From Actinomycetota bacterium (GTDB lineage Bacteria; Actinomycetota; Actinomycetes; S36-B12; UBA10799): a DNA stretch of 20,189 bases. The stretch is taken from positions 1 through 20,189 of the forward strand of contig JAUPKM010000259.1 in the NCBI GenBank assembly GCA_030837445.1. Direction: 5' to 3'. The notes under the pieces were generated by a model. That model worked only from the letters and a program-made list of their open reading frames with translations, was not told the DNA's origin and ran no database searches. Below, piece after piece: positions 1-7,987 of the stretch. Both the position numbers and the translations under genes were made by a program. The stretch's first letter is position 1; the number at the start of each line of letters is the position of its first letter.

Positions 1-133
1 CTCGAGTTCTACGACGCTCACACGGTCCTCCTGCAGCGGTTTGCGAATCGAAGCGTGCATGCGGCACGCCCGTCTGGGAAGGTTAGTTCTTGCTGCCTGG
101 GAGAACCCACGGCACCCCAGCTGCGGAGGTCGG

Positions 134-2269
134 ATGGCGATCAGCAACATCCCAGTTGACTTGACCGTGGCCTGGCCCGGCGAGATGGAGCCGCTCGGGC
201 TCACCCTGACCCCCGAGGGTGCCAATGTCGCCCTGTGGGCCCAGGACGCGGAGGCGGTGGACCTCTGCCTGATCAACGATGACGGCACCGAACGCCGGAT
301 CCGACTGGGCGAGTCGACCTTCCACGTCTTCCACGGTTTCGTGCCGGGGCTTGCCCAAGGCCAGCGGTACGGCTTCCGGGTGCACGGCAGGTGGGACCCG
401 GCACACGGGTATCGGTTCAACCCGAGCCAGCTGCTGGTCGACCCTTACGCCAGAGCGGTGGACGGCCATCTGGTCGTCAATACCGCGATCTTCGCCACCC
501 AACCTGGCGATGACCTATCCATGAACGGCGAGGACTCTGCCCCGTTCGTACCCATTTCAGTGGCGGTCAGGGACGAATTCGACTGGGGCTCGGACAAGCA
601 CCCGCGGACCTCTTGGGGACGCACGGTGATCTACGAAACCCACGTCAAAGGGTTCACCAAGTTGCACCCTGAGGTCCCCGAGGAGCTGCGCGGAACCTAC
701 GCCGGAATGGCACATCCCGCCGCGATCCGCCATCTGACCGAGTTGGGTATCACGGCCGTCGAGTTGCTGCCCGTCCATGAGTTCGCCAGTGAGACGCACC
801 TGCTGGAAGTCGGTCTGACCAACTACTGGGGGTACAACTCGCTGGCCTACCTCGCCCCCCATGGGGCGTTTTCGTCGGCCGGCAGTCGTGGGCAGCAGGT
901 GACCGAGTTCAAGCAGATGGTCAAAGCCCTGCATGAAGCTGGCCTCGAAGTGATCCTCGACGTCGTCTACAACCACACCTGTGAGGGCAATCAGAACGGG
1001 CCGACCCTGTCCTGGCGGGGGATCGACAATCTCGGCTACTACCGGGTGCAGTCCGAGGATCCCCGCTACTACACCGACTACACCGGCTGCGGGAACACCC
1101 TCAACGTGGTCCAACCACACGTGATCAGGCTGATCATGGACTCGCTGCGGTATTGGGTGCAGGAGATGCACGTCGACGGCTTCCGATTCGATCTGGCATC
1201 CGCACTGGCCCGGTCCTTCCACGATGTGGACATGCTGGGCAGCTTCATGACCACGATCGCCCAGGATCCCGTGCTCCGGGAGGTGAAGCTGATCGCGGAG
1301 CCGTGGGATGTCGGCCCCGGCGGCTACCAGGTCGGCGAGTTCCCACCGCAGTGGACCGAATGGAACGGCAAGTACCGCGACTGTCTGCGCGACTTCTGGC
1401 GCGGGGAGGCCGCGGTGGGCGAGCTGGGGTGGCGGCTCAGCGGCTCGGCGGACCTCTATACCTCCGAGGGCCGTCGGCCGTTCGCGTCCATCAACTTCAT
1501 GACCGCGCACGACGGTTTTCCGATGCATGACCTGGTCACGTACAACGACAAGCACAACGAGGCCAACCTGGAGGACAACCGGGACGGCACCAACGACAAC
1601 CGTTCCTGGAACAGCGGGGTTGAGGGTCCGACCCGGGACCGGGAGATCCTCACCCTCCGGGGGCGTCGACTGCGATCGATGCTCACCTCGCTGCTGCTGT
1701 CCACCGGCGTCCCGATGCTGCTCGCCGGGGACGAGTTCGGTCGCACCCAGGGGGGCAACAACAACGCGTACTGCCAGGACAATGAGATCTCCTGGATCGA
1801 CTGGGAACTGGCCCCCTGGCAGCAGGATCTGTTGGGGTTTGTCAAGGCAGTGCTGGCGCTGCGGAGGGAGCACCGCACATTCCGGCAGCGCTACTTCTTC
1901 ACCGGTCGGCCGTCGGAATCAGGCGGCGCCGACGACCTGGCCTGGTTCTCCCCCTCCGGCGGCATCATGTCCGCGCACGAGTGGAATGACGGCGGCACAA
2001 GGTCAATCGGGATGTACGTCTCCGGTGAGCTCAAGGGCCGGACCCCAGACGGCGAGTTCCACCGAGACCACTCCTTCCTGATCATGCTGAACGGAGGGAT
2101 GGGCGACCAGCAGTTCCATCTGCCGGGGCCGCCCTACGGGCAGGAGTACCGACTGGTGCTCGACTCCGCCACCTCCGGGCTGGCGGAACCCCCGCTGTTG
2201 CGGGCCGGCGATGCCGTCACCGTCAAGGGCTTCTGTGTTGTGGTTGCCCGGGTGGAGACGGCCGAGTAG
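134..2269 (+). CDS. glgX: Glycogen debranching enzyme GlgX (GH13 isoamylase type)
   Basis: This 711-residue protein hydrolyses alpha-1,6 branch linkages in glycogen or limit dextrin in the cytosol. An N-terminal CBM48-like region (about residues 10-120) precedes a GH13 barrel. The four GH13 regions are visible: DVVYNH, GFRFDLA (nucleophile D353), AEPWD (acid/base E389) and MTAHDG (D460). The segment NYWGYNSLAYLAPHGAFSS is typical of the GlgX/TreX group, and the length fits the family. The frame is open upstream to 41, but the ATG at 134 is chosen because GGAGGT at 125-130 lies just before it and the family N-terminus starts here. glgE follows on the same strand after 119 bp. Family call is firm; exact substrate chain length is not readable from sequence. 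Confidence 0.95.
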   Translation: MAISNIPVDLTVAWPGEMEPLGLTLTPEGANVALWAQDAEAVDLCLINDDGTERRIRLGESTFHVFHGFVPGLAQGQRYGFRVHGRWDPAHGYRFNPSQLLVDPYARAVDGHLVVNTAIFATQPGDDLSMNGEDSAPFVPISVAVRDEFDWGSDKHPRTSWGRTVIYETHVKGFTKLHPEVPEELRGTYAGMAHPAAIRHLTELGITAVELLPVHEFASETHLLEVGLTNYWGYNSLAYLAPHGAFSSAGSRGQQVTEFKQMVKALHEAGLEVILDVVYNHTCEGNQNGPTLSWRGIDNLGYYRVQSEDPRYYTDYTGCGNTLNVVQPHVIRLIMDSLRYWVQEMHVDGFRFDLASALARSFHDVDMLGSFMTTIAQDPVLREVKLIAEPWDVGPGGYQVGEFPPQWTEWNGKYRDCLRDFWRGEAAVGELGWRLSGSADLYTSEGRRPFASINFMTAHDGFPMHDLVTYNDKHNEANLEDNRDGTNDNRSWNSGVEGPTRDREILTLRGRRLRSMLTSLLLSTGVPMLLAGDEFGRTQGGNNNAYCQDNEISWIDWELAPWQQDLLGFVKAVLALRREHRTFRQRYFFTGRPSESGGADDLAWFSPSGGIMSAHEWNDGGTRSIGMYVSGELKGRTPDGEFHRDHSFLIMLNGGMGDQQFHLPGPPYGQEYRLVLDSATSGLAEPPLLRAGDAVTVKGFCVVVARVETAE

Positions 2270-2376
2270 CACGAAAACTCACCAACTGCGGGCATCCCGG
2301 CGGGTGGTCGGGAATATCCACCCCGATCCCGGCGCGTCAGCAGGGCCACCGGCGGGCAATCCGCCGCTGCGCTCAC

Positions 2377-2382
2377 TAGTGT
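2377..2382 (+). promoter_or_regulatory. -10 box (TAGTGT) for a probable leaderless glgE transcript
   Basis: TAGTGT fits the actinobacterial -10 pattern TANNNT. Six bases separate it from the GTG start of glgE at 2389, so transcription should begin at the start codon itself. No Shine-Dalgarno sequence precedes that GTG, and no convincing -35 box is seen. Identical spacing occurs before murT and the thioredoxin gene. Confidence 0.5.
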
Positions 2383-2388
2383 CGGGTC

Positions 2389-4434
2389 GTGGCAAAACCT
2401 CCTCCTGGCTCGGGCGCCCCGACCGCCGCAGCCGAGAAGTACTGGGCCCGGCGATCCGGCACCAGCCGTAAGGTCCCCGAACTGCTCTCCGGACGTTTCC
2501 CGATCATGGACGTCTGGCCGACGGTCGAGTCCGGACGCAGACCGACCAAGGGAGCCGTCGACGAGGAGATTCCGGTCGAAGCCACCGTTATCCGGGAGGG
2601 CCACGATGCCCTGGCGGTGGACCTGGTGGCTATCCGACCCGACGGCACCCGATGCGACCCGGTACGAATGGTCGACCTGGGCCAGAGCAGCGATCGTTGG
2701 CGGGCCACCATCCGGCCGGACTCCGAGGGCGAATGGGGTTTCCTGATCGAAGCCTGGTCGGATCCGTACGGCACCTGGACGCATCGGGCCGGGATCAAGG
2801 TGCCAGCCGGTGTCGACATCGAATTGGAGTTGGAGGAGGGCGCCCGGGTGCTGGACCGCGCCGCCGCCGGCGTGCCGGAGGACGAGGTGGAGCCCCTCAT
2901 CGCAGCGGCCGCAGCGCTCCGCAACGTGGACCTACCGGAGGAATCCCGGCTGGCAGCCGGCACCGGTCGCAAAGTCCGTGAGGTGATGCTCCGCCACCCG
3001 CTGCGCGACCTGGTCACCCCAAGTGGGCCGTGGCCGGTGCAGGTAGATCGTCGGCGCGCCCTCTATGGCTCCTGGTACGAGTTCTTCCCCCGCTCCGAAG
3101 GAGCCACCTCGACGACGTCGGGGACGCTGCGGGACGCCACCCGCCGGCTCGACGCGGTGGCCGAAATGGGTTTCGACGTGGTCTACCTGCCACCGATCCA
3201 CCCGATCGGGACAGTGAACCGCAAGGGTGCGAACAACACCATGGAACCGGGTCAGCACGACCCGGGCTCTCCGTGGGCCATCGGGTCAGCCGCCGGCGGC
3301 CACGACACCGTCCATCCGGACCTGGGCACGATTGACGACTTTGACGCTTTCGTGGCCCGGGCGCGCGAGCTGAACATGGAGGTGGCGCTCGACCTCGCGC
3401 TGCAGGTCGCCCCCGACCATCCCTGGGCGACTGCAGGCAAGAACTGGTTCCAGCAGCGTGCGGACGGCACGATCGCCTACGCCGAGAACCCACCGAAGAA
3501 GTACCAGGACATCTACCCGATGTGGTTCGACGGCGATCCGGCCGGGATCTACCAGGAGGTGCTGCGGATCCTGCATCACTGGATGGCTCACGACGTCCGG
3601 ATCTTCCGGGTGGACAACCCGCACACGAAACCGGTCCGGTTCTGGGATCAGTTGATCGCCGAGATCCATCGGACCGATCCGGACGTGCTGTTCCTGGCCG
3701 AGGCGTTCACCCGGCCGGCGATGATGCGGGCGTTGGCCGAGGTCGGCTTCCACCAGAACTACAGCTACTTCACCTGGCGGACCGAGAAGTGGGAGATCGA
3801 GGAGTACCTGCGGTTCCTGTCCGGTCCCGCGTCGGCCTACATGCGCCCCAACTTCTTCACCAACACCCCCGACATCCTGCACGCCTACCTGCAGTACGGC
3901 GGGCCGGGCGCGTTCTCGATCCGGGCCACCTTGGCCGCCACGCTGGCCCCGTCCTACGGCATCTATTCCGGCTTCGAACTGTTCGAGCAGGTGGCTCTCC
4001 GGCCAGGCTCAGAGGAGTACCTGGACTCTGAGAAGTACGCCTACCGCCCGCGGGACTATGCCGCAGCGGAGGCCGCCGGTCGATCCCTGGCCCCGTACCT
4101 GACGCTGCTCAACGACATTCGCCGCCGACACCCCAGCCTGCAACAGATGCGCAACCTGACGTTCCACGCGGTCGACAACGACCAGATCCTGGCGTTCTCC
4201 AAACGTGACGGTGACGACATCGTGATCGTCATCCTCACGTTGGACCCGTTCGGCACGCGGGAGGCTACGGTCACGTTGGACATGCCCGCGTTGGGAATGG
4301 ATTGGCACGACTCCTTCCGGGTACGCGACGAGGTCGGACAGACCACGTTCGTGTGGCGGCAGCACAACTATGTCCGACTGGATCCGCACGCCCAGTGCGC
4401 CCACATCCTGCACGTTCGACGAGGAGCAGCCTGA
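2389..4434 (+). CDS. glgE: Alpha-1,4-glucan:maltose-1-phosphate maltosyltransferase GlgE
   Basis: GlgE (681 residues, GH13_3) transfers maltosyl units from alpha-maltose-1-phosphate to the non-reducing end of alpha-1,4-glucan in the cytosol. The N-terminal beta-sandwich begins with GRFPIMDV and continues through EATVIREGHDA. The catalytic residues are nucleophile D409 in RVDNPHTKP, acid/base E438 in LAEAFTRP and D495 in NTPDIL. Their spacing (29 and 57 residues) equals that of the Streptomyces coelicolor residues D394, E423 and D480 as I recall them. The GTG start at 2389 is preferred over the ATG at 2506, because the latter would cut into the conserved GRFPIMDV segment. The stop overlaps the glgB start (TGATG), so the two are translationally coupled. 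TreS and Pep2, the usual suppliers of maltose-1-phosphate, are not in the window; they may lie elsewhere or the donor may come from GlgM. Confidence 0.95.
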   Translation: MAKPPPGSGAPTAAAEKYWARRSGTSRKVPELLSGRFPIMDVWPTVESGRRPTKGAVDEEIPVEATVIREGHDALAVDLVAIRPDGTRCDPVRMVDLGQSSDRWRATIRPDSEGEWGFLIEAWSDPYGTWTHRAGIKVPAGVDIELELEEGARVLDRAAAGVPEDEVEPLIAAAAALRNVDLPEESRLAAGTGRKVREVMLRHPLRDLVTPSGPWPVQVDRRRALYGSWYEFFPRSEGATSTTSGTLRDATRRLDAVAEMGFDVVYLPPIHPIGTVNRKGANNTMEPGQHDPGSPWAIGSAAGGHDTVHPDLGTIDDFDAFVARARELNMEVALDLALQVAPDHPWATAGKNWFQQRADGTIAYAENPPKKYQDIYPMWFDGDPAGIYQEVLRILHHWMAHDVRIFRVDNPHTKPVRFWDQLIAEIHRTDPDVLFLAEAFTRPAMMRALAEVGFHQNYSYFTWRTEKWEIEEYLRFLSGPASAYMRPNFFTNTPDILHAYLQYGGPGAFSIRATLAATLAPSYGIYSGFELFEQVALRPGSEEYLDSEKYAYRPRDYAAAEAAGRSLAPYLTLLNDIRRRHPSLQQMRNLTFHAVDNDQILAFSKRDGDDIVIVILTLDPFGTREATVTLDMPALGMDWHDSFRVRDEVGQTTFVWRQHNYVRLDPHAQCAHILHVRRGAA

Positions 4435-6701
4435 TGTCATCCCGCAGCGACGGACCTACCGGTAAGGGCGGCAAAGGGAGCAAGGGAGGTAAGGGGGGCA
4501 AGGGTAAGGGGAGTAAGGCCAAGTCCGCGCCCGACCTGCACCCGATCGACTACGCGGTGCTCGACACCCTGGTGGACGGTCAGCACGCCAACCCGCACGA
4601 GGTGCTCGGCCCACACCAGTACGACCACGGCGTCACCATTCGAGTACTGCGCCCCGCGGCCACCTCGGTGGACGTGATCATCGGCGACGAGCGCATCCCG
4701 ATGGTGCACGAGTTCCGCGGGGTCTGGCAAACGGTGATCGACAACCCTGAGGTACCCGACTACCGACTGTCGGTGTCCTACGGCGGCGATCCGCTACCCG
4801 CGGATGACCCCTACCGATTCCTACCGACTCTCGGCGAAGTGGACGTGCACCTCATCACGGAGGGTCGCCATGAGCAACTGTGGAAGGTGCTGGGCGCCCA
4901 CAAGCACATCTATGACTCGATCAACGGACCCATCCACGGCGTCTCGTTCGCGGTCTGGGCACCCAACGCGCAGGGCGTCCGGGTGGTCGGCGACTTCAAC
5001 TACTGGGACGGCACCGCCACCCCGATGCGGTCGATGGGTGCGTCCGGCGTGTGGGAGTTATTCGTCCCCGAGATCGGCGACGGAACCCGCTACAAGTACG
5101 AGATCCTCGGCCGCGACGGCGTCCGCCGGCTGAAGGCCGACCCGTTCGCCGAGTACACCGAGGTACCGCCCGCCACTGCCTCGGTGGTCTTCACCTCCGA
5201 CCACGACTGGGGTGACTCCGAGTGGATGGCCCGGCGCGCCGCGTCCGATCCCCACAACGGTCCGATGAGCGCCTACGAGGTCCACCTCGGCTCCTGGCGG
5301 CCGGGCCTGAACTATCGGGAGCTTGCCGAGCAGTTGACTGGCTACGTGGTCGGTCAGGGGTTCACCCACGTCGAATTCCTGCCGGTGATGGAGCACCCGT
5401 TCGGCGGGTCCTGGGGCTACCAGGTGACGTCCTACTACGCCCCCACCTCGCGGTTCGGCAACCCCGACGACTTCCGCTACCTGGTCGACGCACTGCACGC
5501 GGCGGGCATCGGCGTCATTATCGACTGGGTACCGGCGCACTTCCCGAAGGACGAGTTCGCGCTGGCCAAGTTCGACGGCACCGCCCTGTACGAGCACCCG
5601 GACCCCCGCCGCGGCGAGCACCCGGACTGGGGCACGTTCGTGTTCGACTTCGGCCGCCGGGAGGTCCGTAACTTCCTGGTTGCCAACGCCGTCTACTGGT
5701 GCGAGGAGTTTCATGTCGACGGCCTCCGGGTGGATGCGGTCGCCTCGATGCTCTACCTGGACTACTCCCGGAAGGAGGGCGAGTGGACGCCGAACGCCTA
5801 CGGCGGCCGGGAGTACCTGGAGGCAGTCGCGTTCCTGCAGGAGATGAACGCAACCGTCTACAAACGCGTCCCCGGAGTGGTCACGATCGCCGAGGAGTCC
5901 ACCTCCTGGCCCGGCGTCACGAGGCCGACCCACCTCGGGGGCCTCGGCTTCGGCCTGAAGTGGAACATGGGCTGGATGCACGACTCGCTGGACTACATGA
6001 CCCGGGAGCCGGTGTATCGCCAGTACCACCACCACGAGCTGACGTTCGCGCTGGTGTACGCGTGGAGCGAGAACTTCGTATTGCCAATTTCGCATGACGA
6101 GGTGGTGCACGGAAAGGGTTCGCTGCTTCGGAAGATGCCCGGCGATCGCTGGCAGCAGTTGGCAAACATGCGGGCCTTCTTCGCGTATATGTGGGCACAC
6201 CCGGGCAAACAGCTCATCTTCATGGGTTGCGAATTCGCCCAGGAGTCCGAGTGGAGCGAGGGACGCGGGCTGGACTGGTGGCTGCTGGACCACTCCGACC
6301 ACATGGGGATGCTGGCTCTGGTCGGTGACATCAACCGCGCCTACACCTCAATGCCGCAGATGTGGTCGCAGGACAACAGCCCAGGCGGTTTCGAGTGGAT
6401 CGACGCCAACGATGCCGGCAACAACGTCTTCTCCTGGCTGCGCTGGGCCCAGGACGGCTCGGTGATGGCATGCATCGCCAACTTCTCTGCGATCCCGCAC
6501 TACGACTACCGGGTGGGGCTGCCCTTCGGCGGCCGTTGGACGGAGGTTGTCAACACCGACGCCAGCGGGTACGGCGGTTCCGGCGTGGGCAACATGGGCA
6601 AGGTGCATGCGTGGGAGGACCCCTGGCACGGCCGTCCCGCATCGGCCACCATGGTGCTGCCACCGCTGGCGACCCTCTGGTTGCGATACGACCCCGAGTA
6701 G
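4434..6701 (+). CDS. glgB: 1,4-alpha-glucan branching enzyme GlgB
   Basis: GlgB (755 residues, GH13_9) cuts alpha-1,4 chains and re-attaches them through alpha-1,6 bonds. Two beta-sandwich modules of CBM48 type precede the barrel; the second contains FAVWAPNAQGVRVVGDFNYW. Catalytic residues are D434 (GLRVDAVASM), E487 (IAEEST) and D555 (ISHDEVVHGKGS). Their spacing (53 and 68) matches E. coli D405, E458 and D526. The ATG at 4434 overlaps the glgE stop and has GAGGAG about 10 bases upstream; the frame is open further upstream, but only inside glgE. Unusually, about residues 8-32 are a Gly/Lys/Ser repeat rich in GKG and SKG units, which looks like a disordered basic tail. One rare TTA leucine codon lies at 5058-5060 (L209). 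Confidence 0.96.
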   Translation: MSSRSDGPTGKGGKGSKGGKGGKGKGSKAKSAPDLHPIDYAVLDTLVDGQHANPHEVLGPHQYDHGVTIRVLRPAATSVDVIIGDERIPMVHEFRGVWQTVIDNPEVPDYRLSVSYGGDPLPADDPYRFLPTLGEVDVHLITEGRHEQLWKVLGAHKHIYDSINGPIHGVSFAVWAPNAQGVRVVGDFNYWDGTATPMRSMGASGVWELFVPEIGDGTRYKYEILGRDGVRRLKADPFAEYTEVPPATASVVFTSDHDWGDSEWMARRAASDPHNGPMSAYEVHLGSWRPGLNYRELAEQLTGYVVGQGFTHVEFLPVMEHPFGGSWGYQVTSYYAPTSRFGNPDDFRYLVDALHAAGIGVIIDWVPAHFPKDEFALAKFDGTALYEHPDPRRGEHPDWGTFVFDFGRREVRNFLVANAVYWCEEFHVDGLRVDAVASMLYLDYSRKEGEWTPNAYGGREYLEAVAFLQEMNATVYKRVPGVVTIAEESTSWPGVTRPTHLGGLGFGLKWNMGWMHDSLDYMTREPVYRQYHHHELTFALVYAWSENFVLPISHDEVVHGKGSLLRKMPGDRWQQLANMRAFFAYMWAHPGKQLIFMGCEFAQESEWSEGRGLDWWLLDHSDHMGMLALVGDINRAYTSMPQMWSQDNSPGGFEWIDANDAGNNVFSWLRWAQDGSVMACIANFSAIPHYDYRVGLPFGGRWTEVVNTDASGYGGSGVGNMGKVHAWEDPWHGRPASATMVLPPLATLWLRYDPE

Positions 6702-6741
6702 TTGACTCAGCCGCGGGACGGGAACGCCTCGACCGCGGCAC

Positions 6742-6770
6742 GGGGGGGGTGAAACACCCGCGGCCCTTCA
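6742..6770 (+). terminator. Possible weak terminator hairpin after glgB
   Basis: A run of eight G (6742-6749) leads into GGGTGAAACACCC, a 5-bp stem with an AAA loop. The same GGGTGAA can also pair with TTCACCC further on. No T-run follows. It lies 40 bp after the glgB stop, where a terminator would be expected, but the stem is short. Confidence 0.25.
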
Positions 6771-6815
6771 CCCAAGAGATCTCCGTGGCGGCGTGCTGGT
6801 CGGCGCTCTCGCTCT

Positions 6816-6821
6816 TACGTT
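6816..6821 (+). promoter_or_regulatory. Possible -10 box (TACGTT) for the DUF559 gene at 6871
   Basis: TACGTT fits TANNNT and lies 49 bp before the GTG at 6871, giving a leader of about 40 bases. No recognisable -35 box was found, so support is weak. Confidence 0.25.
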
Positions 6822-6870
6822 TCACAGGCGGACGACAACTGCGCCTGTGGACAGAGCGGGCCGCTGAGGT

Positions 6871-7821
6871 GTGGACGTCGCAGATGATTCATGGATGGCT
6901 CCTCGCATCTCAGGCGCAGTGGCATTGGATCGGGCCGTCTTCGAACTCGCCTCTCATCAGGGCGGCGTCATGCGACGAAGCCAGCTGCTGGAATTGGGGA
7001 TCCCGGCGCGCACCCTCACGAGGCGCGTCGCCGCCGGAATGCTGTCTGCCCATGGAAGGACCGTGCTCACCCTCGTCGGTACGCCGGACGACCTGCAGAC
7101 TAGGTCGTTGATCGCGGCTCAGGGTGTAGGCCACCCTGCGATCCTGACCGGGCCGTCAGCCCTCGCCGTTCGGCAACGTCTTCACCAGCCACCGTGGGAC
7201 GTCCTCGACCCGGGTCTGGAGCCGTGGCTGATCTTCCCGTCGCGAACCCGCATCGGGGCGCGGGTAGTGCGTCGGGATCCGCCACCGGCCAACACCATCC
7301 TCGGGGTTCGGGTGGCGACCGAGGCGGCCGCGATGATCGATGCCCTCCGCCTGCTCCCCGAACCTGAGGCCCGGCAACTCTGCCACCGTGCCGCGCAGGT
7401 CCTGGGACATGCACCCGTGGCCGAGCTCCTCTCCGCGGCCAACTCGGAACTCAGCGGCCGCACCGGAGCCGCCCAGCTCAGACTGCTGGCAATGGAACTG
7501 CATGAGGGTGCACATTCGGAGGCAGAGCGTCGCCTGATCCTGCTACTGAAGGAGTCCGGGATCACTGGATTCCTGACCAACTACAAGGTTCGACTTCGCG
7601 ACCGCATGGCCGAGCTGGACGTGGCCTTCCCGGAGGCTCGCCTTGCGATCGAGGTCGACGGAATGGCCTGGCACACGTCGCCGGCAAGGTTCCAGGAGGA
7701 CCGAAGCCGTCAAAACGCCCTGATCGCCGAGGGCTGGACGGTGCTGCGCTTCACCTGGATTGATTTGCGGGATCGACCCGAGCGCGTTGTGGCCCAGATT
7801 GCCGCGCTCCTGCCGTGGTGA
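6871..7821 (+). CDS. Winged-helix (AbiEi-like) plus DUF559 Vsr-fold protein
   Basis: The protein has up to 316 residues and no known specific substrate. Residues about 20-70 (ending GGVMRRSQLLELGIPARTL, then RRVAAGMLSAHGRTVLTLVG) resemble the N-terminal winged helix of AbiEi-type antitoxins and related regulators. The C-terminus, about residues 215-316, is a DUF559 domain with the Vsr/very-short-patch-repair endonuclease fold: E217 (SEAERRL), D250 (ELDVAFP), E261 and D263 (IEVDGMAWH), then VLRFTW. These acidic residues could form a metal-dependent nuclease site, but catalysis is inferred only. A second protein of the same architecture lies at 14798-15721 with nearly the same spacing. No AbiEii-like toxin gene is adjacent, so a toxin-antitoxin role is not supported. 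Start is GTG 6871 or ATG 6895; neither has a good Shine-Dalgarno sequence. Confidence 0.8.
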   Translation: MDVADDSWMAPRISGAVALDRAVFELASHQGGVMRRSQLLELGIPARTLTRRVAAGMLSAHGRTVLTLVGTPDDLQTRSLIAAQGVGHPAILTGPSALAVRQRLHQPPWDVLDPGLEPWLIFPSRTRIGARVVRRDPPPANTILGVRVATEAAAMIDALRLLPEPEARQLCHRAAQVLGHAPVAELLSAANSELSGRTGAAQLRLLAMELHEGAHSEAERRLILLLKESGITGFLTNYKVRLRDRMAELDVAFPEARLAIEVDGMAWHTSPARFQEDRSRQNALIAEGWTVLRFTWIDLRDRPERVVAQIAALLPW

Positions 7822-7837
7822 CCCGAATCGTCTCCAA

Positions 7838-7907
7838 ACTGGGCATTCCCGGCCACCGCGGCTGGGGACTGGGCATTCGCGGCCATATATGGCCGCGAAT
7901 GCCCAGT
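7838..7907. repeat. Three copies of an 18-bp unit: two direct, one inverted
   Basis: ACTGGGCATTCCCGGCCA at 7838-7855 is repeated as ACTGGGCATTCGCGGCCA at 7868-7885 (17 of 18 identical, 30-bp offset). An exact inverted copy of the second lies at 7890-7907. The first copy can therefore compete with the second for pairing with the third. The array sits between the DUF559 gene stop and murT. Confidence 0.85.
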
Positions 7908-7910
7908 CCC
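7865..7910. repeat. Perfect 46-bp palindrome
   Basis: The two 23-base arms are exact reverse complements with no spacer. The centre reads CCATATATGG and the outer ends are GGGACTGGG and CCCAGTCCC. It starts 43 bp after the DUF559 gene stop and ends 65 bp before the murT -10 box. As RNA it would form a very stable hairpin and could end transcription, but no T-run follows. It could equally be a protein binding site or a dispersed palindromic repeat. Confidence 0.9.
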
Positions 7911-7975
7911 TCAGAGAAATGGCCGCCAGCGCCCGATCTGAGCGTGGCGCCGGACAGGCTGGGGCCCCGCTTGCC

Positions 7976-7981
7976 TATTCT
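7976..7981 (+). promoter_or_regulatory. -10 box (TATTCT) for a probable leaderless murT transcript
   Basis: TATTCT fits TANNNT and ends six bases before the murT GTG at 7988, so transcription likely starts at the start codon. There is no Shine-Dalgarno sequence. CGGACA at 7951-7956 is at best a poor -35 match with 19-bp spacing. Confidence 0.5.
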
Positions 7982-7987
7982 TGACGG

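Noticed and set aside
41..133. Upstream extension of glgX by 31 codons
   Set aside because: A strong GGAGGT lies just before the ATG at 134 and the extension has no family similarity.
557..1873. 438-codon open frame antisense to glgX
   Set aside because: Lies wholly within glgX, whose four GH13 motifs are intact; the translation shows no recognisable domain.
2302..2323. Hairpin GGGTGG/CCACCC after glgX as a terminator
   Set aside because: Only 6 bp with a 10-base loop and no T-run; competing weak pairings exist in the same spacer.
5058..6302. 414-codon open frame antisense to glgB
   Set aside because: Shadow of the conserved GlgB catalytic domain with no family motifs.
6871..7821. AbiE-type toxin-antitoxin system
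   Set aside because: The N-terminus is AbiEi-like, but neither neighbour is an AbiEii nucleotidyltransferase, and the C-terminus is DUF559 rather than the AbiEi C-domain.
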